DNA of 64,000 bases from Natronosporangium sp035305625 (lineage in GTDB: Bacteria > Actinomycetota > Actinomycetes > Mycobacteriales > Micromonosporaceae): contig CAWEKD010000005.1 in NCBI GenBank assembly GCA_963809545.1, positions 186,001 to 250,000 of the forward strand. Reading direction: 5' to 3'. Positions within the stretch are counted from its first letter, which is position 1. The number at the start of each line of letters is the position of its first letter. A model generated the notes under the pieces. It did no database searches, had not been told where the DNA came from, and was given only the letters and a program-made list of their open reading frames with translations. The position numbers were made by a program, and so were the translations under genes. Shown here in pieces: positions 10,740-19,319 of this stretch.

Positions 10740-11160
10740 GGCATGAACTCCCATCAGATCGGTTGCGTGCCTCAACCCTAACGAAGCACACTGGCCGCCG
10801 CTGGCTCGGCCAGGTCCAGTCTGAATGGACCATCTCACCGGTGGCTGCCGACACTCGGTCGATCCTGGTCGTGGGGCCACCGCCCCCGCCCCGCCGGAAG
10901 CGTGCGGACAATAACGTACGGGGCGGACGGCCTGCGACCATCCGCCCCGTACTCCCCCCGGTTTGGTTCCCCCGCGCGTAGCTCGGACCTCGTCGAGTAA
11001 CGCTGCGTGTCTATTAAGTTACATCACGTGTATTTCGTGTCAAGCGATTTCCGCGGAAACTCGCCGGACAGATCTCTTCGTCCGATGGGCGGAGCCTCCC
11101 CCTCGACGCGCCGCCCGGATGCGGACCCGGCCACCACACCGGAGGCGGGTCCGCCGTCCG
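10740..11160. other. 421-bp intergenic region between manA and sahH
   Basis: No gene is seen here. The manA-proximal part holds the sahH promoter (11016-11043). A 12-bp hairpin, 10916-10927 with 10941-10952, with a 13-base loop, could end manA transcription, though it lies beyond the sahH promoter as manA is read. The stretch 11005-11060 is clearly more AT-rich than its surroundings and includes the palindrome TTTCCGCGGAAA. I found no convincing SAH riboswitch fold by eye. Confidence 0.6.
11016..11043 (-). promoter_or_regulatory. Predicted sigma-70-type promoter of sahH
   Basis: On the minus strand a perfect -35 TTGACA (11043-11038) is followed after 16 bases by TAACTT (11021-11016), matching TAnnnT. 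An imperfect dyad TTACATCACGTGTA (11019-11032) overlaps the -10 and spacer and resembles the palindrome over the whiB promoter, so a shared regulator is possible. The transcript would have a leader of roughly 270 bases. Confidence 0.55.
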
Positions 11161-12333
11161 CTACTTCTCTACCCCCACTGAGGCCACGAACACCTCGCCG
11201 GCCCCACTGAACTGCAGTCGGGCGGTGGTAGCGGGTACGAACCCCGCCTCACCTGGCCGCAAGACGGTCGACTCGTCTCCGCCCTCCACCCGCACCTCCC
11301 CCGCCAGGCACAACACCGTCCGCGGCCCGGGCCGGTCCAGCTCCGCCTGCGGCACCTCGGCCGTCAGCTGGACTCGGTGCAGCGCGAACTCGGCCACCGG
11401 CACCGGCCAGGTCACCACCCCGTCAGCCACCGGCACCGGCCGCCGCACCGGATCGCGCAACGGCTCGTACCGCAACAGCCGCAGCAGCTCCGGCACATCC
11501 ACATACTTGCTGGTCAAGCCACCGCGCAGCACGTTGTCACTCGCCGCCATGATCTCCACACCGGTGCCGCGCAGGTAGGCGTGCAGGTTCCCGGCCGGCA
11601 TGAAGACCGCCTCCCCCGGCGCCAGCGTCACCTCGTTGAGCAGCAGCGCCAGCACCACCCCCGGGTCCGACGGGTGGAGCGCCGCCAATTCGCCCACCAG
11701 GGCGAACTCCGGCCGGTCGACGGCGGCGCGCACCACCCCGGCCACCAGGGCGTCCGGGTTCGGGGCGGTCAGCACCTGCCGCACCGCGGCCGCGAGGTCC
11801 CCGGCGCGCAACGCCTCCACCACCGGCGCCAACTCCGGCACGGCCAACTCGGACAGCCGCTCCGCCGTGGCCACCGGCTCCCGGAACCCACACAGTGCCC
11901 GGAAATTAGTCACCGCCACCAATAGTTCCGGTTTGTGGTAGGGATCGACATAGCGGCGGTGGCGGGCGGTACGGGGCACCCCAGCGGCCTCCTCCGCCTC
12001 GTACCCCCGCGCCGCCTGCGCTGAGTCCGGATGCACCTGCAACGACAACGGCTGGTCAGCGGCCAGCACTTTCAGCAAGTACGGCAACCGAGGCCCGAAT
12101 CGGGTGGCCACCGGCGCGGAGAGCACCCGGTCCGGGTCGGTGGCGATCAGCTCCGTCAGCGGCTGTCCCGAATCCACCACCCGCGACGGGGCCGCCGGGT
12201 GCGCCCCCAACCACAGTTCCGCTTCCGGCGTGGGGCTCGGTGTCGGTCGGCCCATCAGTTCAGCCAGTACCGTCCGCGACCCCCACGCATAGTCCCGGAT
12301 CGGATTATCCAACCGCAGCAACGTTCCCCTCAC
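11161..12333 (-). CDS. manA: Mannose-6-phosphate isomerase, class I
   Basis: Zinc enzyme interconverting fructose-6-phosphate and mannose-6-phosphate, the entry into GDP-mannose synthesis. The 390-aa protein has the N-terminal NPIRDYAWGS block, the metal-site motif region (LSLQVHPDS and PYHKPELLVA), and the conserved FMPAGNLHAYLRGTGVEIMAASDNVLRGGLT-type segment. The start is GTG at 12333, with only a weak upstream G-run as ribosome site; a TTG four codons in is an alternative. It is 51 bp downstream of the SIS-domain gene and likely in the same transcript as the phosphomannomutase. Confidence 0.94.
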   Translation of the reverse strand: MRGTLLRLDNPIRDYAWGSRTVLAELMGRPTPSPTPEAELWLGAHPAAPSRVVDSGQPLTELIATDPDRVLSAPVATRFGPRLPYLLKVLAADQPLSLQVHPDSAQAARGYEAEEAAGVPRTARHRRYVDPYHKPELLVAVTNFRALCGFREPVATAERLSELAVPELAPVVEALRAGDLAAAVRQVLTAPNPDALVAGVVRAAVDRPEFALVGELAALHPSDPGVVLALLLNEVTLAPGEAVFMPAGNLHAYLRGTGVEIMAASDNVLRGGLTSKYVDVPELLRLLRYEPLRDPVRRPVPVADGVVTWPVPVAEFALHRVQLTAEVPQAELDRPGPRTVLCLAGEVRVEGGDESTVLRPGEAGFVPATTARLQFSGAGEVFVASVGVEK

Positions 12334-12383
12334 CCCCGTACATCCGCCCCAGTCGGGGCGGTCCCCTCAGCTCCCGTTGCGGC

Positions 12384-13592
12384 TTATGCGGGCGGACCCG
12401 GCTGGAGGGCGGACTTGAGCTCCGCGACCGCCGGGACCGCCATCGGATTCACGCCGTGGGCCAGCGCCAGGTAGACCGAGCTGAAGTCCGGCACCGCCAC
12501 CAGGGAGGCCAGCCGCTCCAGCGCCGATCCCCCCTCGGCGGTCAGTTCCGTGCAGCGGATCCCCCGGCGCCGCGCCATCGCGGCGACCGCCTCCGCCCGG
12601 CGCTGCGCCACGGACAGCGGCTCCGTGCCGGCCTGCTCGTCTCCGGCCAGGCCGCCATCGCACAACAGCACCAGGTGCAGTCGGGTCGGCCCGTCCTCCG
12701 CCTCGGAGTCGGCGAAAATGTCCCGTTCCTGCTCGGCCAGGCCGCCGAACACCCCATCCAGCAGGCCGATCCGTCCCCGACCCACCTCGCCCAGGCTGCC
12801 GGCCACCGCCGGATAACGCGCGTTGGTGGACAGCATGTCGGCGAACCGGTGGGCCGCCACCGCCGCCAGCGGGGACGAGCCCCAGATCACCGGCACCGTA
12901 CCGGCCAGGTTCAGTGCCAGCTCCTTGGCCGGGTTGACGAACGACTCGGCGGACTCCCGGCACGCCTCGGCGTCGCGGTCCAGCCGGGTGGCGGTCTCCG
13001 CCAGATCGGCCTCGGTCACCTTCACCAGTCCCAGGGCCCGGCCCGCCAACAGCACCGGCACGACCAGTGCCCAGAACGTGGCCCGGGCCGGGGCCCGCCG
13101 AGGCACCGGCACGAATGGTGCCCGGGCCCGCTCGGCCACCGACTGCAGTGGACTGTCCGGCGCCCCCACCGCGACCAGGCGGGCTCCCCGCCGGGCGCCC
13201 GCCTCGGCCGCGGCCAGCGCCTCCGGGCTGCGGCCACTGGCCGACACCGCGATCACCACGTCGGCGGCCCCTACCCAGCCGGGCACCCCGGCGCTGCGGT
13301 GGGCCAGCACCGGCACGGGGCACCGCGGACCGGCCACCGTAGCCAGCACGTCTCCGGTCCGGGCGGCGGTGCCGACCCCCGCCACCACCACCGCGCGCGG
13401 CCGGCCGTCCTCACCCAGTTCGGCCAGGTCGGTCTCGGCCGCCAACTGCATGGCTTCGCGTAGTTGCGGTCCGGCGGAGGCGACTGCCCGCAGCATCCCG
13501 GCGCTGTCGATCTCCGCCACCTTCGCCGGGTCATCCAGCCGGGTCTCGTCCACCTGCCGATCCCCGTGGAGCCAGGCACCCCCCGAGATCAC
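12384..13592 (-). CDS. SIS-domain sugar-phosphate isomerase-like protein
   Basis: Cytosolic 402-aa protein of the bifunctional phosphoglucose/phosphomannose isomerase-like family conserved beside manA and manB in actinobacteria (Rv3256c-type position). The first SIS lobe shows VVVAGVGTAARTGDVL and VIAVSASGRSPEALAAAEAG, a sugar-phosphate-binding loop; the second lobe includes VPVIWGSSPLAAVAAHRF. Activity is uncertain, since members of this group are not all shown to be isomerases. It starts with GTG overlapping the stop of the small Trm112-like gene by four bases (GTGA), indicating translational coupling. Confidence 0.8.
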   Translation of the reverse strand: MISGGAWLHGDRQVDETRLDDPAKVAEIDSAGMLRAVASAGPQLREAMQLAAETDLAELGEDGRPRAVVVAGVGTAARTGDVLATVAGPRCPVPVLAHRSAGVPGWVGAADVVIAVSASGRSPEALAAAEAGARRGARLVAVGAPDSPLQSVAERARAPFVPVPRRAPARATFWALVVPVLLAGRALGLVKVTEADLAETATRLDRDAEACRESAESFVNPAKELALNLAGTVPVIWGSSPLAAVAAHRFADMLSTNARYPAVAGSLGEVGRGRIGLLDGVFGGLAEQERDIFADSEAEDGPTRLHLVLLCDGGLAGDEQAGTEPLSVAQRRAEAVAAMARRRGIRCTELTAEGGSALERLASLVAVPDFSSVYLALAHGVNPMAVPAVAELKSALQPGPPA

Positions 13593-13753
13593 GGCGCGAC
13601 CGCCTCATCCAGCAGCAGCACCGGGATGCCATCCCGAATGGGGAACACCCGCCCGCACTCCGTGCAGGTCAGAGTCTGTGCCGCCGAGTCGTAGGTCAGG
13701 GGGGCGTGGTGGGTGTCTGGACAGGCCAGGATCTCCAGCAGCCGTTGGTCCAT
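13589..13753 (-). CDS. Trm112-like zinc-ribbon small protein
   Basis: A 54-aa protein starting MDQRLLEILACPDT and ending GIPVLLLDEAVAP. It has the Trm112/UPF0434 layout: a first Cys (ACPD), then a CTEC pair and the FPIRDGIPVLL block. Trm112 proteins act as partners or activators of methyltransferases; bacterial members are often encoded in sugar and cell-envelope loci. One Cys of the usual first pair is missing (CPDT). It overlaps the SIS-domain start by four bases and begins 10 bp after the phosphomannomutase stop, so it belongs to the manB-SIS-manA operon. Confidence 0.85.
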   Translation of the reverse strand: MDQRLLEILACPDTHHAPLTYDSAAQTLTCTECGRVFPIRDGIPVLLLDEAVAP

Positions 13754-13762
13754 GACCCCAGC

Positions 13763-15169
13763 CTAGCTGTCGCCTCCGTCTCGACCGCGCACCAGCGTCA
13801 GGACCTCATCCCGCAACGCGGCCATCCGTTCCTCCGTCGGCGCCTCCACGTTCAACCGCAGCAGCGGTTCAGTGTTGGACGGTCGCAGGTTGAACCAGGA
13901 GCGATCCGAGAACTGGACCGTCAATCCGTCTAGAGTGTCCGACTTCTCCTCCGCGTAGTGCGCCGCTACCGCCTCGATGGTGGCGGCCGGATCCGCCACC
14001 CGCGAGTTGATCTCACCGGAGGACACGTACCGCTGGAACTGGGCGACCAGCTCCGACAGTGGTCGAGGCTGCTCTCCGAGCGCGGCCAGCACGTGCATGG
14101 CCGCGAGCATCCCGGTGTCGGCGTACCAGAAGTCGCGGAAGTAGTAGTGGGCGGAGTGCTCACCCCCGAACACCGCGCCGGTGTCGGCCATCCGCTCCTT
14201 GATGAAGGAGTGCCCCACCCGCGACCGCACCGCTACTCCCCCGTGCTCCTCGATGATCTCCGGCACCGCCGCGGAAGTGATCAAATTGTGGATGATCGTC
14301 GCGCCCGGGTGCTTGGCGAGCTCGCGAGTGGCCACCAACGCGGTGATCGCGGACGGGGAGACCGGTTCCCCTCGTTCGTCCACCACGAAGCACCGGTCGG
14401 CGTCCCCGTCGAACGCCAGCCCCAGATCGGCGTCGTGCTCCCGCACCGCCCGCTGCAGATCCACCAGGTTCTCCGGGACCAGCGGATTCGCCTCGTGGTT
14501 GGGGAAGGTCCCGTCCAACTCGAAGTACAGCGGGATCACCGTCAGCGGCAGAGGCTCCAGCACGGCGTCGCCCAGCACCGCGGGCACCGTCCGGCCGGCC
14601 ATCCCATTGCCGGCGTCCACCACCACCCGCAGCGGGCGAATCCCCCGTAGATCCACCAGCCCACGCAGGTGGGTGGCGTACTCGGTGAGCATGTCCCGCC
14701 GGATCAGGCCGGCCTCGGCCCCGGCCGGGGTGGGGGCGGTGATCTCCCCACGCAGCAACTGCTCCGCCAGCTCCCGCATCCGGGCCAGGCCACTGTCCTG
14801 GCCGATCGGCCGCGCTCCGGACCGGCACAGCTTGATGCCGTTGTACTCGGCCGGGTTGTGGCTGGCGGTGAACATCGCCCCCGCCAATCCCAGATGTCCG
14901 GAGGCGAAGTAGAGCAGGTCGGTGGAGCCTAGGCCGGCATCGATCACCCCCGCCCCGGCCGCCCGGGCGCCGTCGGCGAACGCCGCGGCCAGGCCCGGGG
15001 AGGACTCCCGCATGTCGTACGCCAGCACGATCGTCCCTGCCTCGTCACCCCCCTCACGCAACGTCAGGATGAACGCGGTCCCCAGTGCCCGCGCTACGTC
15101 CTCGTTGAGCTGGTCCGGCACGATCCCCCGGACGTCGTATGCCTTGATGATGCTGCCCAGATCGCTCAC
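13763..15169 (-). CDS. manB: Phosphomannomutase/phosphoglucomutase
   Basis: Converts mannose-6-phosphate to mannose-1-phosphate (and often the glucose equivalent). The 468-aa protein has the active-site phosphoserine loop TASHNPAEYNGIKLC, the Mg-binding loop DGDADRC, the sugar-binding GGEHSAHYYF, and the phosphate-binding RPSNTEPLLR at the C-terminus, so all four domains are complete. It leads a minus-strand operon with the Trm112-like, SIS and manA genes; together with manC this supplies GDP-mannose for glycans and lipoglycans. Confidence 0.95.
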   Translation of the reverse strand: MSDLGSIIKAYDVRGIVPDQLNEDVARALGTAFILTLREGGDEAGTIVLAYDMRESSPGLAAAFADGARAAGAGVIDAGLGSTDLLYFASGHLGLAGAMFTASHNPAEYNGIKLCRSGARPIGQDSGLARMRELAEQLLRGEITAPTPAGAEAGLIRRDMLTEYATHLRGLVDLRGIRPLRVVVDAGNGMAGRTVPAVLGDAVLEPLPLTVIPLYFELDGTFPNHEANPLVPENLVDLQRAVREHDADLGLAFDGDADRCFVVDERGEPVSPSAITALVATRELAKHPGATIIHNLITSAAVPEIIEEHGGVAVRSRVGHSFIKERMADTGAVFGGEHSAHYYFRDFWYADTGMLAAMHVLAALGEQPRPLSELVAQFQRYVSSGEINSRVADPAATIEAVAAHYAEEKSDTLDGLTVQFSDRSWFNLRPSNTEPLLRLNVEAPTEERMAALRDEVLTLVRGRDGGDS

Positions 15170-15205
15170 GAGCCGCAGCCTACCGGCGATCGGGGGGCGG
15201 GCCGG

Positions 15206-15616
15206 TCAGGATGGGGGTACCAGTCGCAACTGAACGTTCCGTCCCCCGTCCGGCGCTCTCCGTGGGGGTGGTTCCGCGGGTCCGGGCCGCTCCGGGGTCA
15301 GGCGCGTGCTAGGGCGCGGATCCCGGACCGCCTCCGCCAGCGCGGTCAGATCATCCGGTGGCAGGGGGAGGTCTTCCACCTGGCGGACCAGCTCCCATCC
15401 GCGAGGGGCGGTGAGGGTGCGGGCGTGGGGGCCGCAGAGGTCGTACGTGTGCGGCTCGGGTACGACCGCAAGCGGGCCGACCACCGCGGTGGACGTGGCG
15501 TAGACGTACGTCAGGGTGGCGACCGCAGGCGCCGGGCAACCGTTGCGGGTGCACCGGCGCGTTCCGGGTGTCGCCCGGTCGCGACCACCGGGCCGGGGGC
15601 GCAGCGATGACCTCAC
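15206..15616 (-). CDS. DUF3499 family protein
   Basis: Conserved actinobacterial protein of unknown function, at the Rv3258c-like position between phosphomannomutase and whiB. The core carries a CTRNGC pair and a later CGPHA, a CxxxxC...CxxH arrangement that could bind zinc, within the conserved TLTYVYATSTAVVGPLA. The C-terminal third is Pro/Arg-rich and poorly conserved. GTG at 15616 is chosen as it leaves a short N-terminus before the Cys pair; the open frame extends to 15712 but would run toward the divergent gene's promoter. Confidence 0.75.
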   Translation of the reverse strand: MRSSLRPRPGGRDRATPGTRRCTRNGCPAPAVATLTYVYATSTAVVGPLAVVPEPHTYDLCGPHARTLTAPRGWELVRQVEDLPLPPDDLTALAEAVRDPRPSTRLTPERPGPAEPPPRRAPDGGRNVQLRLVPPS

Positions 15617-15717
15617 GGCGGCACGGTACCGCTCCGACCGGGGCGGTGGGGCCGGTTGCCGGTTCGACACGCCGGACCGGCTACGCGACCGGCGCCCCTT
15701 CCGGCCGATCACCGGTC

Positions 15718-15732
15718 TACGCTGGCCCCGTG
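15718..15732 (+). promoter_or_regulatory. Candidate leaderless promoter (-10) of the zincin-like gene
   Basis: TACGCT at 15718-15723 fits the actinobacterial TAnnnT -10 element and is followed after six bases by GTG-ATG (15730-15735). No ribosome site precedes either codon. This spacing is what is expected for transcripts beginning at the start codon. A -35 is not clear. Confidence 0.45.
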
Positions 15733-16188
15733 ATGGTCGCGCACGAGGAGCAGCCGGGCCACCGCCCGCCCCGCCCTCGCCGGCGTCGGGACCGGCGGGG
15801 TCGAGGGCTGCGGGGGCGGTTGGTGCCCGCGACCGTCCCGGCCGCCCGCACCCGTGCGGAGATCTTCGACGATCTGGTGCTGGATGCGGTGGAGCGGCTG
15901 GAGCGCCGACACGCGCGTGAGCTGGCCGGGGTCGAGTTCGCGGTCGAGGAGGTCCCCGAGCAGATCATCGGGTACGACACCGATGTGCTCGAGGACCGGT
16001 CGGTGCCGCTGGCCCGGCTGTTGCCGGGGCGCCCCGGCCGGCTTCCGGTGCCCCCTCGGATCGTGCTCTATCGGCGCCCGCTGGAGCTGCGCGCCGACGA
16101 TCGGGAGGGGCTGGCGGAACTAGTCAACGATGTGATCGTGGAGCAGGTAGCCAACCTGCTCGGGATCGATCCGGAGGAGCTGCTCTGA
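15733..16188 (+). CDS. Zincin-like metallopeptidase family protein without the HExxH motif
   Basis: A 151-aa member of the small family (DUF1025-type) at the Rv3259-like position next to whiB. The body (AEIFDDLVLDAVERLERRHA, VEEVPEQIIGY, PPRIVLYRRPLELRA) matches the family. Where family members carry HExxH this protein reads VNDVIVEQVANLLGI, so both metal-ligand histidines are absent and catalysis is unlikely. The first 40 residues are a Pro/Arg-rich extension. The start could be GTG at 15730 or ATG at 15733, both suited to a leaderless transcript. Confidence 0.75.
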   Translation: MVAHEEQPGHRPPRPRRRRDRRGRGLRGRLVPATVPAARTRAEIFDDLVLDAVERLERRHARELAGVEFAVEEVPEQIIGYDTDVLEDRSVPLARLLPGRPGRLPVPPRIVLYRRPLELRADDREGLAELVNDVIVEQVANLLGIDPEELL

Positions 16189-16208
16189 CGTCCGTACGGT
16201 CCGACACT

Positions 16209-16243
16209 CTCGGCCGGCCCCGGCCGAGCCGGGGCCGGCCGAG
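16209..16243. terminator. Bidirectional hairpin between zincin-like gene and whiB
   Basis: Perfect 15-bp stem (16209-16223 with 16229-16243) around a 5-base loop, placed between two convergent stop codons. Confidence 0.75.
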
Positions 16244-16248
16244 ACGGC

Positions 16249-16509
16249 TCAGGCAGCCACTTTGCTGCGTTTGAGCCGACGGCGCTCCCGTTCGGACAGG
16301 CCTCCCCAGATACCGAACCGCTCGTCATGGCCGAGCGCGTACTCCAAGCACTCGGCCTTCACCTCACACCGGTTGCAGATCCGCTTGGCCTCCCGGGTCG
16401 AGCCCCCCTTCTCCGGGAAGAAAGCCTCCGGGTCGGTCTGCGAGCACAGCGCTCGCTCCTGCCATTCGGGCACGATGCCCAGCAGATCGATCCCGATGTG
16501 ACCGTCCAT
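16249..16509 (-). CDS. whiB: WhiB-family Fe-S transcription factor (WhiB/WhmD type)
   Basis: An 86-aa redox- and NO-sensitive regulator; the WhiB/WhmD/WhiB2 group controls septation and sporulation through the housekeeping sigma factor. The four cluster-binding cysteines are in ALCSQ, ICNRCEVKAEC; the GIWGG turn and the basic tail RERRRLKRSK are present, and the PEAFFPEKGGSTREAK stretch marks the WhiB2 subgroup. An excellent ribosome site (gaaggagg) lies 7 bases before ATG. The promoter carries a 16-bp palindrome. Its place beside F420 and mannose genes matches mycobacteria. Confidence 0.95.
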   Translation of the reverse strand: MDGHIGIDLLGIVPEWQERALCSQTDPEAFFPEKGGSTREAKRICNRCEVKAECLEYALGHDERFGIWGGLSERERRRLKRSKVAA

Positions 16510-16626
16510 CAGCGTGCCTCCTTCTCACGCGCCGGCGTGTCGCCGACGCAACCCCCCACGCGGAAGGCGTGTTGTGTGTCGATCGCCACGGTCCATCCGG
16601 GCAAGTCGACAACGTCCCCAGTAAAA

Positions 16627-16656
16627 ATTACACGCGTGTAATACGTGCGTCGTCAA
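16627..16656 (-). promoter_or_regulatory. whiB promoter with 16-bp palindromic operator
   Basis: Perfect palindrome ATTACACGCGTGTAAT at 16627-16642, about 120 bp upstream of whiB. On the minus strand TTGACG (16656-16651) can serve as -35, and the palindrome then covers the -10 (TGTAAT, 18-base spacing). The placement suits a repressor or WhiB-related factor. A related but imperfect dyad covers the sahH -10. The rest of 16510-16785 shows no gene. Confidence 0.55.
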
Positions 16657-16785
16657 GCGGAACCTGGTAAAAGGGGCCGCCTGGGCAACCGCCTCAACCG
16701 ACCCGCTATACCGGCCTCCGCAAACTGCCCTACCGATCCAGACCCGGGTCGGGTAACGGGCTATCGGCGAGTCGCCCCGAAAAAG

Positions 16786-19302
16786 TCAAGCGACCACTCT
16801 GGTCGGCGTGCCATAGGTGGTGGTCCGCTGTCGCGCCGGCCGCCCGGCGGCGGCGGCGATTCGCCGCAACTCCGCCACGGTTCGGGCGGAGCCGTGGTGG
16901 GATCCCGCCATGCGGGAGATGGTCTCCTCCATCAAGGTGCCGCCCAGGTCGTTGCAGCCGCCCCGCAACAACTCCACTGTGCCCGCGTCCCCCAGCTTCA
17001 CCCAGGAGCACTGGATGTTACGGATCCGCCCATGTAGCAGCAGCCGGGCCATCGCGTGCACTACCCGGTTCTCCCGCCAGCTCGCCCCGGGCCGGGCGAT
17101 CCCCGCCAGATAGATCGGCGCGTTGGTGTGGACAAACGGCAGGGCCACGAATTCGGTGAAACCGCCGGTGCGGTCCTGGATCTCCGCCAACACCCGGAAG
17201 TGCCCCAACCAGTGCCGCGGATGGTCGACGTGGCCGTACATCATGGTGGCACTGGACGGCAGCCCCAGCTCATGGGCGGTGGTTATCACCTCCACCCAGG
17301 TGGAGGTGGGGAGCTTGCCCTTGGTCAACACCCACCGCACCTCATCGTCGAGGATCTCCGCGGCGGTCCCCGGGATGCTGTCCAGGCCGGCCTCGCGCAG
17401 CTCGGTCAACCAGTCCCGGATGGACACCCCGGCCCGGGCGGCGGCGGTCGCTACCTCCATTGGAGAGAAGGCGTGCACGTGAAGGTCGGGCACCCGCGCC
17501 TTGATCGCGCGGACCAGGTCGGCGTATCCGGTGACCGGTAGGCGCGGGTCGATCCCGCCTTGCAGGCACACCTCGGTGGCGCCGGCCTGCCAGGCCTCCT
17601 CCGCCCGCTGCACTACCTCCTCCACCGACAGTCGGTACGCGTCGACGTCCCGTTCCCGCTGTGCGAACGCGCAGAACCGACACCCCACGTAGCACACGTT
17701 CGTGAAGTTGATGTTGCGGTTGACCACGTACGTGACCTCGTCGCCGACCGCGTCGGCGCGTACCTGGTCGGCGATCCGACACAATTCCGCCAGCGCCGCA
17801 CCGTCCGCCTCGAACAGCGCCAGCGCCGCGGCCTCGTGCTTCGGCTCGAGCAGGGCGGCCGGATCGGTAGCGGCCAGCCGCAGCCCGGCCCGTAGCTCCG
17901 GATCGGTCCCCGACCGCGGGGCGGGCGCGGGGGTCGCGGCCCCGCGGAGGGTGTCCCAGTCGCCGTACACCGAGTCGAAGTCGCCCCGCCGGTCGCTGCG
18001 GCGTCCGATGGTGTCGATGCTGGTGTGCAGGTCCGTCCGGCCGGTGCTGACCATCGCCTCCGGCTCCTGCCAGGGACGACCGACCGGTTTCGCCTGCTCG
18101 TTGGCCAGACCGCTGCCGGCCGGATCGGCGAGCGCGGCCACGTGCCCGGTCAACCGGGGGTCCAGCCAGGACTCCGGTGACCGCAGGTACTCCGGATAGA
18201 TGGTGAGGCGCTCCCGCAGGGTGAACCCGGCGGCGGCGGTGTGTCGGGCCAGCTCCTCGATCACCGGCCACGGCCGCTCCGGGTTCACGTGGTCCGGTGT
18301 GACCGGGGAGACGCCGCCCCAGTCGTCGATCCCGGCCCGCAGCAGCCAGGCGTACTCGGCATCGATCAGATTCGGTGGCGCCTGGATCCGGGCCTGCGGT
18401 CCCAGCACCAGCCGCGCCACCGCCACGGTCGCCACCAGGTCCGCCAGCTCCGCATCCGGCATCCCGCGCATGGCGGTGTCCGGTTTGGCACGGAAGTTCT
18501 GGATGATTACTTCCTGGATGTGCCCGTACCGGCGAGACACCTCCCGGATCGCGAACAGCGACTCCGCCCGCTCGGTCAGCGTCTCCCCGATCCCGATCAG
18601 GATCCCGGTGGTGAACGGCACCCCGACCCGACCGGCGTCGGCCAGTACCCGCAGCCGGACCGCCGGTTCCTTGTCCGGGGAGCCGTAGTGACAGCCGCCC
18701 GGCTCGGACCACAGCCGCTCCGCGGTGGTCTCCAGCATCATCCCCATGCTGGGCGCCACCGGGCGCAGCCGTTGCAGCTCCTGCCAGCTCAGCACACCCG
18801 GGTTGAGGTGAGGCAGGAGGCCGGTCTCCTCCAGCACCGCCACCGCGCACGCCCGCAGATAATCTATTGTGGACTCATAGCCGGCGGCATCCAACCACTC
18901 CCGCGCGACCCGCCACCGCGCCTCCGGGCGATCACCGAGCGTGAACAACGCCTCTTTACAGCCGGCGGCGGCCCCCTGCCGGGCGATCGCCACCACCTCG
19001 TCCCGACTCAGGTAAGGCGCTGGCAATCGCCCCGGCACGGTCGCGAAGGTGCAGTAGTGACAGCGGTCCCGACACAGCCGCGTCAGCGGGATGAAGACCT
19101 TCCGGGAATAGGTCACCACCCCGGGGCGCCCCGCTTCCCGTAACCCGGCATCCCGCACCCGGCCCGCGGCCGTGAGCAGTCGGTCGAGCGCGGCTCCCCG
19201 CGCTGTCAACAGGGTGGCCGCCTCCGTCACGTCCAGAGACGCGCCGTCCTCGGCCCGCCGCAACGCCCGCCGCAGCGCAGGGTCCGCCTCGTCAGCTCGC
19301 AC
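16786..19302 (-). CDS. fbiC: FO synthase (fused CofG/CofH, FbiC)
   Basis: Bifunctional radical-SAM enzyme that makes the deazaflavin FO, chromophore of coenzyme F420, from tyrosine and a flavin precursor. The 838-aa protein has two radical-SAM halves: CofG-like with CRDRCHYC (residues 77-84) and CofH-like with CYVGCRFC (near residue 540). The second half continues with ALPFVHTNAPIYLAG and the end motif GGCNDLGGTLMEE. It starts with GTG, 17 bp after a membrane-protein gene; TACGCT seven bases before the GTG may allow a separate leaderless transcript. Placed opposite to cofD/cofE. Confidence 0.96.
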   Translation of the reverse strand: MRADEADPALRRALRRAEDGASLDVTEAATLLTARGAALDRLLTAAGRVRDAGLREAGRPGVVTYSRKVFIPLTRLCRDRCHYCTFATVPGRLPAPYLSRDEVVAIARQGAAAGCKEALFTLGDRPEARWRVAREWLDAAGYESTIDYLRACAVAVLEETGLLPHLNPGVLSWQELQRLRPVAPSMGMMLETTAERLWSEPGGCHYGSPDKEPAVRLRVLADAGRVGVPFTTGILIGIGETLTERAESLFAIREVSRRYGHIQEVIIQNFRAKPDTAMRGMPDAELADLVATVAVARLVLGPQARIQAPPNLIDAEYAWLLRAGIDDWGGVSPVTPDHVNPERPWPVIEELARHTAAAGFTLRERLTIYPEYLRSPESWLDPRLTGHVAALADPAGSGLANEQAKPVGRPWQEPEAMVSTGRTDLHTSIDTIGRRSDRRGDFDSVYGDWDTLRGAATPAPAPRSGTDPELRAGLRLAATDPAALLEPKHEAAALALFEADGAALAELCRIADQVRADAVGDEVTYVVNRNINFTNVCYVGCRFCAFAQRERDVDAYRLSVEEVVQRAEEAWQAGATEVCLQGGIDPRLPVTGYADLVRAIKARVPDLHVHAFSPMEVATAAARAGVSIRDWLTELREAGLDSIPGTAAEILDDEVRWVLTKGKLPTSTWVEVITTAHELGLPSSATMMYGHVDHPRHWLGHFRVLAEIQDRTGGFTEFVALPFVHTNAPIYLAGIARPGASWRENRVVHAMARLLLHGRIRNIQCSWVKLGDAGTVELLRGGCNDLGGTLMEETISRMAGSHHGSARTVAELRRIAAAAGRPARQRTTTYGTPTRVVA

Positions 19303-19319
19303 GCCTAGCAGCGTAGGGG

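Noticed and set aside
10740..11160. SAH riboswitch upstream of sahH
   Set aside because: The position is suitable, but I could not see the conserved core by eye; a covariance-model search would decide.
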